Below, piece after piece: positions 39,572-48,500 of a DNA stretch of 64,000 nucleotides. How positions within the stretch are numbered: position 1 is the first letter of the stretch; each line of letters starts with the position of its first letter. Source of the stretch: Pelecanus crispus (taxonomy: Eukaryota > Chordata > Aves > Pelecaniformes > Pelecanidae); NCBI RefSeq assembly GCF_030463565.1, contig NC_134676.1:24284728-24348727 (forward strand), in the 5' to 3' direction. Made by a program: the position numbers and the translations under genes. The notes under the pieces are model-generated. The model saw only the letters and a program-made list of their open reading frames with translations, ran no database searches and was not told where the DNA came from.

Positions 39572-39790
39572 CACAGAAGAACAGAGTTGAAAAGGACCTT
39601 GAGGAGTCTATAATCCAATTTCCCTCCCAAGGGGTGATTAACAACACATGCATAATTTCTGGCAGAAGATTGTCTGTACTTTTCTTAAAAACCTTCAGTT
39701 AAAGTCTCCTGTGGAAAGCTAATCCAGCCCTTCACTATCTTTAACGTTAAAAAGAATTTTCAATCTAACCTGAATACTCTTGCTGAAATT
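39572..39790 (-). mobile_element. Ancient CR1 3' region on the - strand
   Basis: On the + strand it reads CACAGAAGAACAGAGTTGAA, AAGGACCTTGAGGAGTC, CTTAAAAACCTTCAGTTAAA, GTCTCCTGTGGAAAG and AATCTAACCTGAATACTC. These match in order the reverse complement of an old CR1 3' UTR and ORF2 C-terminus. It is much more diverged than the other CR1 copies and is the only clear one in reverse orientation. Confidence 0.7.
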
Positions 39791-40263
39791 ATTTACATAT
39801 TTCTATGATGCCAGGAAAAAGAGATTATTTCTTTCTTTATGCTGTATCAGTTTGTGTACTTGAGAACTGCTGTTTTCCCTCAGCCATCTACTTCCAGTAC
39901 TTTCAGTCACTGCAGAGTTCATATTTTCTAGCCCACATTATAATTTTTTTCTCCCTCCCCCTTGTCTCCAGGTAGCCCACATCCTGCTTGAAGGGCAACG
40001 CACCAAACTGGATAGGTCTTTACCAAGTGGTAAAGCCAAGATTGAGTAAACATTAAGTGGAATTATTATTTCATGTATCTTGCTAGCTGTAACACTAATT
40101 CTACCTACTGGTATGATAGGGGTTTTTCTTACTAATAGTTTCATCTTCATGTCAACAACAAAAATGCCTCAATCCTATTCTGCAGGGATTTACCTGCCCC
40201 AATCATACATTTGTATGATGGATAACTTCTACCAAAGTGCAGCTTCTTACACATTCCCTTACA
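39791..40263. other. Intergenic sequence, no gene seen
   Basis: Spacer before the next CR1. The first 100 bp may be a further decayed part of the ancient CR1 at 39572. Confidence 0.5.
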
Positions 40264-41116
40264 TGGAAAGGCTGTGGATGTCATTTACCTGGACTTTACC
40301 AAAGCTTTTGACACCGTCTCCCATAATATTCTCCTTGGGAAGCTGGCAGCTCATGGCTTGGATGGGCATAGTTTTTGCTGGGTAAAAAACTGGTTGGGTG
40401 GCCGAGTCCAGAGAGTAGCGGTAAATGAAGTTAAGTCCAGTTGGTGGCCAGTCACAAGTGGTGTTCCCCAGGGCTCTGTTTTGGGGCCAGCCTTGTTTAA
40501 TATCTTTATCAAAGATCTGGATGAGGGGATTCAGTGCACCCTCACTAAGTTTGCAGATGACACCAAGTTGGGTGGGAGTGTCAATCTGCTGGAGGGTAGG
40601 ATGGCCCTGCAGAGGGAGCTGGACAGGCTGGATTGATGGCCGAGGCCAACTGTATGAGGTTTAACGAGGCCAAGTGCCGGGTCCTGCACTTGGGTCACAA
40701 CAACCCCATGCAACGCTACAGGCTTGGGGAAGAGTGGCTGGAAAGCTGCCTGGCGGAAAACGACCTGGGGGTGTTGGTTGACAGCCCGCTGAACATGAGC
40801 CAGCAGTGTGCCCAGGTGGCCAAGAAGGCCAACATCATCCTGGCTTGTATCAGGAATAGTGTGGCCAGCAGGAGCAGGGAGGCAATTGTTCCCCTGTACT
40901 CGGAGCTGGTGAGGCCGCACCTCGAATACTGTGTCCAGTTTTGGGCCCCTCAATACAAGAAAGACATTGAGGTGCTGGAGCATGTTCAGAGAAGGGCAAC
41001 AAGGCTGGTGAAGGGTGTGGAGCACAGCCCTTAGGAGGAGCAGCTGAGGGAACTGGGGTTGTTTAGTCTGGAGAAGAGGAGGCTGAGGGGAGACCTTATT
41101 GCTCTCTACAACTACC
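40264..41116 (+). mobile_element. CR1 LINE, 5' part, interrupted by the retrovirus
   Basis: It starts inside reverse transcriptase: [14 protein letters not shown] (motif A, about 40283), [16 protein letters not shown] (about 40454), and [12 protein letters not shown] with FADD at 40550-40561. A stop (TGA, about 40634) precedes the second frame (40633-41031) with [31 protein letters not shown] and [20 protein letters not shown]. The element breaks after ...ctacaactacc at 41116 and resumes at 45196 with ctacctgaaagg, so one CR1 copy was split by the retroviral insertion. Confidence 0.96.
41112..41116. repeat. Target-site duplication, left copy (CTACC)
   Basis: CTACC directly precedes the LTR terminus TGTCC and recurs at 45196-45200. 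Uninterrupted CR1 copies have the site once (ctacaactacctgaaagg, for example near 5380 and 37950). Confidence 0.97.
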
Positions 41117-41359
41117 TGTCCTGGTTTCGGCTGGGATAGAGTTAATTTTCTTCCTAGCAGCAGGCATAGTGCTGTGTTTTGGATTTAGTAGGAGAAGAAT
41201 GTTGATAACAGGCTGATGTTTTTAGTTGTTGCTGAGTACTGCTTATGCTAGTCAAGGACTTTTTCAGCTTCCCATGCTCTGCCAGGCGCACAAGAAACTG
41301 GGAGGGGGCACAGCCAGAATAGTTGATCCAAACTGACCAAAGGGCTATTCCATACCATA

Positions 41360-41382
41360 TGACGTCATGCTCAGTATATAAA
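41360..41382 (+). promoter_or_regulatory. LTR core promoter: CRE and TATA box
   Basis: TGACGTCA (a palindromic CREB/ATF site) lies 7 bp before TATATAAA. The spacing is kept in the three other copies of the LTR: at 129-150 (CRE mutated to AGACGTCA), at 19248-19269, and inverted at 44930-44952. Confidence 0.85.
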
Positions 41383-41550
41383 CTGGGGGGGGTTGGCCGG
41401 GGAGCAGCGATCGCTGCTCGGGAACTGTCTGGGTATCGGTCAGCGGGTGGTGAGCAATTGCATTGTGCATCACTTGTTTCGTGTATCATTATTATTATTA
41501 TCATTATTATACTGTTACTATTAGCATTACTATTTTACTTTATTTCAATT

Positions 41551-41556
41551 ATTAAA
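41551..41556 (+). terminator. LTR poly(A) signal ATTAAA
   Basis: ATTAAA followed by a TGTTCTTATCT stretch. It is conserved at the same place in all LTR copies and marks the end of R within about 20 bp. Confidence 0.7.
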
Positions 41557-41695
41557 CTGTTCTTATCTCAGCCCAGGAGTGTTTCTCACTCTTACTCCTC
41601 CAATTCTCTCCCCCATCCCATCGGGGTAGGGGGAGTGAGCGAGCGGCTGCGTGGTGCTGAGTTGCTGGCTGGGGCTAAACCACGACAGTCCTTTT

Positions 41696-41713
41696 TGGCG
41701 CCCAACGTGGGGC
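41696..41713 (+). other. Primer-binding site, tRNA-Lys(1,2) type
   Basis: TGGCGCCCAACGTGGGGC, 18 bp, 8 bp after the LTR end. It matches the lysine-1,2 tRNA 3'-end complement used by Mason-Pfizer-type retroviruses. The last base, 41713, is exactly where the inverted repeat stops. Confidence 0.9.
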
Positions 41714-41798
41714 ATGAGATAACAACAGATTAATCAGAGTGTATTAAGGAGTCTGTTAACAGTTGCCGGTCACGATATTAGTTCTTCTCATCTGCACC

Positions 41799-43733
41799 AT
41801 GTTCTTTTTTTTGCAGCACGCGTTAAAGCTTGCTGTCAGTTTGTGTAGTGTGCTATGCTCTGCAGTGATTCATGATCTTTTGCTTGGGAGGCTCCTTATC
41901 AAAGCCCTGACCTTGAGCATTCTTTGGTATTTGGGTTTCATACAGAAGTCACTACTGTACTTCGGGTACTACCTCATAGAGAGAGTTAGCAATTATACTT
42001 CTTACTCTGAGAGGCTTGTTGTGGAGGAAATACAGAATGGCACCTTTGCTGCTTTCTTCTATGATGTTTCCTCCTTCATTACAACAACTTTCCTGTATCT
42101 TGAACACCCCTGGGCAGTTAAGATACTTCTATTGATAATTCTTGGGAATGTTGTTTCCATTTTGATAAAGGTCAGTAAGCAGTTTAAAAATACCATGCAG
42201 AGATCTACCCCAAGGCTGGATAGTTATGAGTGGCAGGGTGTGTGGGATCGTATGCGCAAGTACCTAGGGCAGTGGGGACCTCCAGTGTTTTGGAACTTCA
42301 CCCCTGAACAAGTGCAGAATCCTGAAGAATTAGTAAAGTATTTGGAAGAAGTATGTTGTCACCCTGGTAGCTCCAGAGAGACACAAATCATTGCAACATG
42401 CTGGGGACTGGCCCATGCCTATCGAGCCGTGGTCAACGCTAATCAGTACCCTCAAAAGAAAGAGAAGGTCTCTGGATCTGATGACAAAACAACAAGCACT
42501 GTGGCTACTCAAACCCCCACTACAGGCCCTGCGGCTACTCCAACCCCCACTACAGGCCTTGCAGCTACTCAAACCCCAGTGACAGACACTGTGGCTAAAC
42601 CAGAGAACCAACCTGCGCCGGTATCAGTTGCCCCTATACAGAAGAAAAAATACACGAGGAAATCAGTTCGTTTAGTAAGGGATGAAGATGAACCAGGGCC
42701 ATCACGAGAACCAGAGGAGGAAGAACCCGTAAATGAGATGGTGACCACCCGATCCCTATCCCTGAGTGAGCTGCGAGATATGCGAAAAGATTTTGGTCGT
42801 CATCCAGGCGAGCACATCATCACCTGGCTGCTCCGATGCTGGGATAACGGGGCCAGTAGCCTGGATTTAGAGGGTAGGGAAGCCAAGCAGCTGGGATCCC
42901 TTTCCAGGGAAGGGGGCATTGACAAAGCAATTGGAAAAGGGGCAAAACCGCTCAGCCTCTGGAGGCGACTTCTGTCAAGCGTGAAGGAAAGGTATCCCTT
43001 CAAGGAGGATGTTTTATACCGCCCAAGCAAATGGACCACCGTAGAGAAAGGTATCCAGTACCTGAGGGAATTAGGCGTGCTGGAGGTGATTTACAGTGAC
43101 CTGAATGATGAGCGGTTAACCAAAGACCCAGATGAAGTCAGGTGCACACAATCCATGTGGCGGAAGGTGGTACGGAGCGCACCAGCATCGTATTCCAACT
43201 CGTTGGCAATACTAGCCTGGAAAGACGACGAGGCACCAACGGTGGATGAAGTGGCTAGACAACTCCGGGACTACGAAGAAAAGCTCTCTTCCTCCCTACG
43301 GGCCTGTGTCTCGGCTGTGGAAAAACTGTCTGAAAAAATATGCCAAGAGTTCCAACAACTCAGAGAGGATCTGTCCTACTCCCCACCTGCACGGACCAGT
43401 GTCTCAGCCATTAGGAGTCAACGTCCCTATGCTCAAGAGAGAGGATATAGAGGATACACACCACGGGGCACCCTGTGGTTTTACCTGCGTGATTATGGAG
43501 AGGACATGAGAAAGTGGGATGGAAAACCCACCTCAACCTTAGAGGCACGGGTGCGTGAATTGCAAGGAAAAACTATTAGAAAAGGCGGTTCTCCCAGGAA
43601 AATTGCAGCTCCAGTTTCCAGTGAGCAGTTCCCCAGACAGAGTAAGAGGGCTAATTTTACTTCCGACCTTGATCAGGGGACTTTTGATTCACATTTACAG
43701 GAAGTGAACAACGAATACTGTGACCAGTGTTAG
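41799..43733 (+). CDS. gag: Endogenous retroviral Gag, intact frame (644 aa)
   Basis: Open frame from the first ATG (41799) to TAG (43731-43733). Structural polyprotein of the retrovirus. Residues 1-125 are strongly hydrophobic, with three likely membrane segments (about 8-24, 27-60, 106-125), which is unusual for Gag. Three 10-residue Thr/Pro repeats (ATQTPTTGPA type, residues about 236-265, DNA 42504-42593) are followed by a basic KKKYTRKSVRL patch. A capsid-like helical region (about 320-510) contains ITWLLRCWDNGAS and LWRRLLSSVKERYPF. The C-terminus is rich in Arg and Gly, and I see no CCHC zinc knuckle. No stop or frameshift interrupts it, in keeping with a young insertion. The function of the hydrophobic N-terminus is unknown. 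Confidence 0.85.
   Translation: MFFFLQHALKLAVSLCSVLCSAVIHDLLLGRLLIKALTLSILWYLGFIQKSLLYFGYYLIERVSNYTSYSERLVVEEIQNGTFAAFFYDVSSFITTTFLYLEHPWAVKILLLIILGNVVSILIKVSKQFKNTMQRSTPRLDSYEWQGVWDRMRKYLGQWGPPVFWNFTPEQVQNPEELVKYLEEVCCHPGSSRETQIIATCWGLAHAYRAVVNANQYPQKKEKVSGSDDKTTSTVATQTPTTGPAATPTPTTGLAATQTPVTDTVAKPENQPAPVSVAPIQKKKYTRKSVRLVRDEDEPGPSREPEEEEPVNEMVTTRSLSLSELRDMRKDFGRHPGEHIITWLLRCWDNGASSLDLEGREAKQLGSLSREGGIDKAIGKGAKPLSLWRRLLSSVKERYPFKEDVLYRPSKWTTVEKGIQYLRELGVLEVIYSDLNDERLTKDPDEVRCTQSMWRKVVRSAPASYSNSLAILAWKDDEAPTVDEVARQLRDYEEKLSSSLRACVSAVEKLSEKICQEFQQLREDLSYSPPARTSVSAIRSQRPYAQERGYRGYTPRGTLWFYLRDYGEDMRKWDGKPTSTLEARVRELQGKTIRKGGSPRKIAAPVSSEQFPRQSKRANFTSDLDQGTFDSHLQEVNNEYCDQC
42504..42593 (+). repeat. 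30-bp in-frame tandem repeat in gag, 3 copies
   Basis: Units begin GCTACTC at 42504, 42534 and 42564 and encode Thr/Pro-rich decapeptides. Repeats of 30 bp keep the frame, so the copy number could vary among family members. Confidence 0.95.
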
Positions 43734-43761
43734 AGGGGCCCTGCCTCCAGCCAGGTGGAGG
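43731..43761 (+). promoter_or_regulatory. Putative UAG readthrough site between gag and pro-pol
   Basis: Gag ends in TAG and the pro-pol frame continues in the same frame. Ten bases after the stop, CCTCCA (43744-43749) can pair with TGGAGG (43756-43761) around a 6-nt loop. This resembles the gammaretroviral arrangement of a readthrough stop plus downstream RNA structure. A single TAG mutation in a formerly continuous frame is the alternative. Confidence 0.5.
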
Positions 43762-44605
43762 AAAGGGACAACCGGGTTTACTGGACTGTGTGGATTCGAT
43801 GGCCTGGAACGTCAGACCCACAGGAGTATAAGGCTCTAGTGGACACTGGTGCACAGTGCACGCTAATGCCATCAAACTATAGAGGGGCAGAACCCATTTG
43901 TATTTCTGGAGTGACAGGGGGATCCCAACAGCTAACTGTACTGGAAGCTGAAGTGAGCCTAACTGGGAATGAGTGGCAAAAGCACCCCATTGTGACTGGC
44001 CCAGACGCTCCGTGCATCCTTGGCATAGACTACCTCAGGAGAGGGTATTTCAAGGACCCAAAAGGGTACCGGTGGGCTTTTGGTATAGCTGCTTTGGAGA
44101 CAGAGGAAATTAAACAGTTGTCCACCTTGCCCGGTCTCTCAGAGGACCCTTCAATTGTAGGGTTGCTGAAGGTTGAGGAACAACAGGTGCCGATTGCTAC
44201 CACAACTGTGCACAGGCGGCAATATCGCACCAACCGAGACTCCCTGATTCCCATCCATAACCTGATTCGTCGACTGGAGAGCCAGGGAGTGATCAGCAAG
44301 ACTCGCTCACCCTTTAACAGTCCCATATGGCCAGTGCGAAAGTCTAATGGGGAGTGGAGACTAACAGTGGACTATCGCGGCCTGAACGAAGTTACACCGC
44401 CGCTGAGTGCTGCCGTGCCGGACATGCTAGAACTTCAATATGAACTGGAGTCAAAGGCAGCTAAGTGGTATGCCACAATTGATATTGCTAATGCATTTTT
44501 CTCCATCCCTTTGGCAGCAGAGTGCAGACCCCAGTTTGCTTTTACCTGGAGGGGTGTTCAGTACACCTGGAACCGACTGCCCCAGGGGTGGAAGCACAGC
44601 CCCAC
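43734..44605 (+). pseudogene. pol: Endogenous retroviral protease and truncated reverse transcriptase
   Basis: Open frame in phase with gag. The aspartic protease active site is ALVDTGAQCTLMP, with DTG at 43842-43850 and the second conserved element ILGIDYL near 44020. Reverse transcriptase follows, with GEWRLTVDYRGLNEVTPP (about 44350), ATIDIANAFF (motif A, catalytic Asp at 44481-44483) and LPQGWKHSP (motif B, 44578-44604). The frame then runs into the inverted primer-binding site and LTR, before the YxDD motif C. RNase H and integrase are therefore absent, and the product would have no polymerase activity. The residues resemble avian class III (ERVL-like) Pol. Confidence 0.9.
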
Positions 44606-44616
44606 GTTGGGCGCCA
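44599..44616 (-). other. Inverted copy of the primer-binding site
   Basis: Exact reverse complement of 41696-41713. Its outer base (44599) is the breakpoint with pol. The seven bases GCCCCAC at 44599-44605 can be read both as pol (codons Ser-Pro-Thr) and as primer-binding site. Confidence 0.95.
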
Positions 44617-44624
44617 AAAAGGAC

Positions 44625-45195
44625 TGTCGTGGTTTAGCCCCAGCCAGCAACTCAGCACCACGCAGCCGCTCGCTCACTCCCCCTACCCCGATGGGATGGG
44701 GGAGAGAATTGGAGGAGTAAGAGTGAGAAACACTCCTGGGCTGAGATAAGAACAGTTTAATAATTGAAATAAAGTAAAATAGTAATGCTAATAGTAACAG
44801 TATAATAATGATAATAATAATAATGATACACGAAACAAGTGATGCACAATGCAATTGCTCACCACCCGCTGACCGATACCCAGACAGTTCCCGAGCAGCG
44901 ATCGCTGCTCCCCGGCCAACCCCCCCCAGTTTATATACTGAGCATGACGTCATATGGTATGGAATAGCCCTTTGGTCAGTTTGGATCAACTATTCTGGCT
45001 GTGCCCCCTCCCAGTTTCTTGTGCGCCTGGCAGAGCATGGGAAGCTGAAAAAGTCCTTGACTAGCATAAGCAGTACTCAGCAACAACTAAAAACATCAGC
45101 CTGTTATCAACATTCTTCTCCTACTAAATCCAAAACACAGCACTATGCCTGCTGCTAGGAAGAAAATTAACTCTATCCCAGCCGAAACCAGGACA
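44625..45195 (-). repeat. Second LTR, inverted orientation
   Basis: 571 bp, the reverse complement of 41117-41687, with no difference found. Its promoter (TATA at 44930-44937, CRE at 44945-44952) drives leftward into the retroviral interior. Its U3 end forms the right junction with the CR1. Confidence 0.97.
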
Positions 45196-45550
45196 CTACC
45201 TGAAAGGAGGTTGTAGTGAGGTGGGTGTTGGTCTCTTCTCTCAAGTAGGTTAGCGATAGGACAAGAGGAAATGGTCTCAAGCTGCGCCAGGGGAGGTTTA
45301 GGCTGGAAATTAGGAGAAATTTCTTCATGGAAAGGGTAGTCAAGCATTGGAACAGGCTGCCCAGAGAGGTGGTGGAGTCACCATCCCTGGAAGTGTTCAA
45401 AAAATGGGTAGATGTGGCACTTTGGGACATTGTTTAGTGTAGTCTACCCTTGATTGGTTTAGTGTGGACTTGGTAGTGTAGGCTAATGGTTGGACTGGAT
45501 GATCTTAAAGGTCTTTTCCAACCTAAACAATTCTATGATTCTATGATTTC
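45196..45550 (+). mobile_element. CR1 LINE, 3' part after the retrovirus
   Basis: It continues the CR1 of 40264-41116 from the second CTACC (45196-45200). It encodes the end of ORF2 in the region ACCTGAAAGGAGGTTGTAGTG to TTGTTTAG, followed by the 3' UTR and the ATTCTATGATTCTATG tail (about 45530-45548). Confidence 0.96.
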
Positions 45551-48500
45551 ACCACATTTTTAAAGATGGTGTCTTCAATCTGTCACGATCACAAAGATTC
45601 TCATCTGTCTAAGTTCCATCAGCCAGCCCTTTCACATTTGTGTAATCTAATTTAATGATCATATTCCTAATACTTGTCATCTGGGGGATATGGAAAACAC
45701 TGAACAGAGCTGGACTCTCAGCAGGAGCAGGCATCTGCTGAACCCCATTCATGTTAACCCCATGTTAAGAGTAACCCATTGATTACACCTTGAGATGTTG
45801 TTCAAACTATTTTGTCCTCCCTTAGCTTTGACATTCCCCAGGGAGAAGGGGAAGAAATAGTATATAAGCAGATATTAATCCATAGTGTGTGTATATTCTA
45901 TATATATGTAGCGTATGTTCCATATGTATTCTCCAATCCCCTGTGGTTACTCATGGTGAACAAAGGCAGGACTAGGGATCTGGCCCTGTAAGTCTACCAT
46001 GTAGTGTAGTCTGTGTCTACATATGAATTTTTATGTCATTTTTAAAGCTCATTTGTACAATAAATCTTCCTCTCTCATCATGAGTTTTAGCCTATGCATG
46101 CTAAGTTTTGAATTTTGCTCATATTTGGAGATCTGACACACTAAACTTCAAAACTATAGTTCCACTTGTCATTTACAAGAACAGAAAAAAAACCTGTTCT
46201 TTGATCACACAGAAAAAACAGATGGGAATGTGGACAACAGAGAAATGAGTGAGAAATGAAATGAGGGGAAAAAAGGAAAAAATATAAGCTAAAAGGGTAA
46301 TATAAGACTAGAAGAACAAACAGAAGATGAAAACAGGCCAATTAAAAGACCATACAGCATAAACCATGAAGAATCTAAAGCACAGAAACAATAGGACAAA
46401 TTTTAAAAGAATAGAAAAAAGAAAATGCAAATCCATGAAACAACATTGAAACAAAGCACTTATTTCTTTGCCTCTCTACAATAATTCAGTCCTATATTTT
46501 TTAGGAGAATAGTCATACATTCTCAAATTTTTAGCTCTTTACTGGCAGCAGAACAGACTCATGCGGGATTTTTAAAACATATTTCAAGACAAGGATGTGC
46601 TATATCTTTCCAAATCTCTGCAGGTCCTCCCACATGCTGTGTCCTTTTCTCAGTCTAAGTAAGATTCATTAAAACTCAAGCTTCTTCACTTTTTTTGCCT
46701 TTGAAATACATTGTCAGAAACATTGGTGTTGGTGAATGCGTCTCCCTAAACCCTCCCTCTTTGGAATTCATGATCGTGTTTAATCATTGTTTGACCCTTA
46801 CAAAGCTATTTATTTCACTATTGTGCAAAACCCACGTAAGAATTATTAGAAAGGGTTCTTCTTTCTGTCATCTGCAAAGCAAAAAGGAGGAGGAAGAGTT
46901 AGAGGAGATGGAAGTTGCAAGCCAGAGCCTTCATCCTGATGTTTCTCAGGTTCCAAGCAGTGCTGCTGCAACCACAAGCAGAAGGTCACTTCTCTTATTT
47001 ATGAATCTCTCCATCGCCTCAATAACCAACCAACAACATAACACTGCAAGCCTACAGCAGCAAACCAGCACAATCACACCACAATAAAGAATACCAAACT
47101 TTCTGCACAGGTAAAGAGAGAAAATTAAAGCAATCCAACTCACTACATTTTGCAGAAGTGTGCATATAATAAAACAACAAAACTGGAAAACCTGGACAGT
47201 GTCTTCTGAGAAGCCATCATTTCACCATTCTAAAATCCAGGGAGAAAAAAAAAGAATCTTTCATTTGCTTTCATTTGGATAATTGTATTGGGTTTTTTTG
47301 GTTGATTTTCATATTCTATTTTTCGTATTCTTAAATTCCCTAGTTTATTCAGTTCTAGTTTTCCTTAAAACTCTTCCTGCTTTCAGTGAATATCCTTGGA
47401 ATAACATCAGGCAGCATCATCATTCTTAGTCCTTTTCTAGATTTTTTAAAAGTTAATGCAATATTTAAAGATCAGGGAAGCAAAATAGGAAGGTACTTAT
47501 TACTGTCCTTGTATGTCACATATGCACAGCCAGATTCCCAAAAATGCACAGCATTCATCAAGAACAATTACAGTTTTTGTTTGCTTTGAGTTGAAAATTA
47601 TACCCATGAAATTAAAAAAAAAAAAAAAAAAAGTTAATTTAGTAGGTTGATGAGCCTGGTGAAAGCAGGTTGATAACTGATTAAGGACAAGTACAACAAA
47701 GGCACCTGGCAGTATATGTTTCTATTAAGAATGGCTTGATTTCAGAGCAGTTCCTCAGAGCAGCAAGGCTAAAAAGCTTCTAAGGCAGAATAAGAGCTCA
47801 GGTTTCCCCACTGAAATCACTGATCATTTGATTCAACCCATACTGCCTTTTCATGTAGAAATGAAATGTGCTGCGCTGCACTTGCCATGTACCAAAAGTA
47901 GATTAAGTCATTGTTTGTGGTGTGCTGTAATGACACTTATATGAAAAACACAACATTTTCCATCCAATTTAAGCTTTCATTTAAAAAAAAAAAAAAAGAA
48001 AATGCGGTTATTAAAATAATCTTTCAAATGTGAAAATGTATTGAACCTGCAGAGTAACAGTCCAGATGATAGCCCTTAAGAGGATGCGATCTATTTCTGT
48101 TCATCTCAACAAAACATTAATTCCTAAGTGAAGTAATGATGATTTTAAAAATCAATGTTGTATCTCTTCTGATCATTTAACAGAAATGTGCAACAGAATA
48201 ACTGAAATTTAAGTCAAAGTTTACTTTGTAGGGCTACAATATCTCTTTCAAGCTAGAGAATAGTTATCAGGACAGGCAGAAGAGTGGAGACATAAGGTAA
48301 CCAGTAAAGGCTTTTTCACAAAGGCCAAATTCAGATGGCAAACAGAAGAGGTTTCAGAGTACTGCCACCTCCAATGCATTTACTAATATTGAGTTGTATT
48401 CTCGTCATCTTATAACACAAACAGAATTTTGTCAAACTGACTAAACCTGTGCGTCCAGTCTGGTTTAGTTTCCAGATTTTCATTAGGTTTATGCTGCTCG

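Larger units (their letters stand above)
41117..41687 (+). repeat. 5' LTR, direct orientation
   Basis: 571 bp, TGTCCTGG...ACGACA. The U3 promoter has a CRE (41360-41367) and a TATA box (41375-41382). The R region holds an ATT/ATC microsatellite (about 41485-41512) and the poly(A) signal ATTAAA (41551-41556). Transcription should start near 41405 and run right into gag. Confidence 0.97.
41117..45195 (+). mobile_element. Endogenous retrovirus with inverted LTRs (head-to-head)
   Basis: A 4,079-bp insertion in a CR1, bounded by CTACC duplications. Order: LTR (+), primer-binding site, gag, protease, first half of RT, then the reverse complement of primer-binding site plus LTR. The arms are 597 bp each (41117-41713 and 44599-45195) and look identical base for base. 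The pol and protease sequences resemble avian class III (ERVL-like) elements. The rest of pol, any env, the polypurine tract and a direct 3' LTR are absent. The element could not replicate on its own. See the findings for how this structure could arise. Confidence 0.96.

Noticed and set aside
41154..41733. Open frames within the LTRs on both strands, repeated identically at 44558-45158
   Set aside because: They are shadows of the LTR nucleotide sequence. They contain poly-isoleucine from the ATT microsatellite and run across promoter and primer-site sequence.
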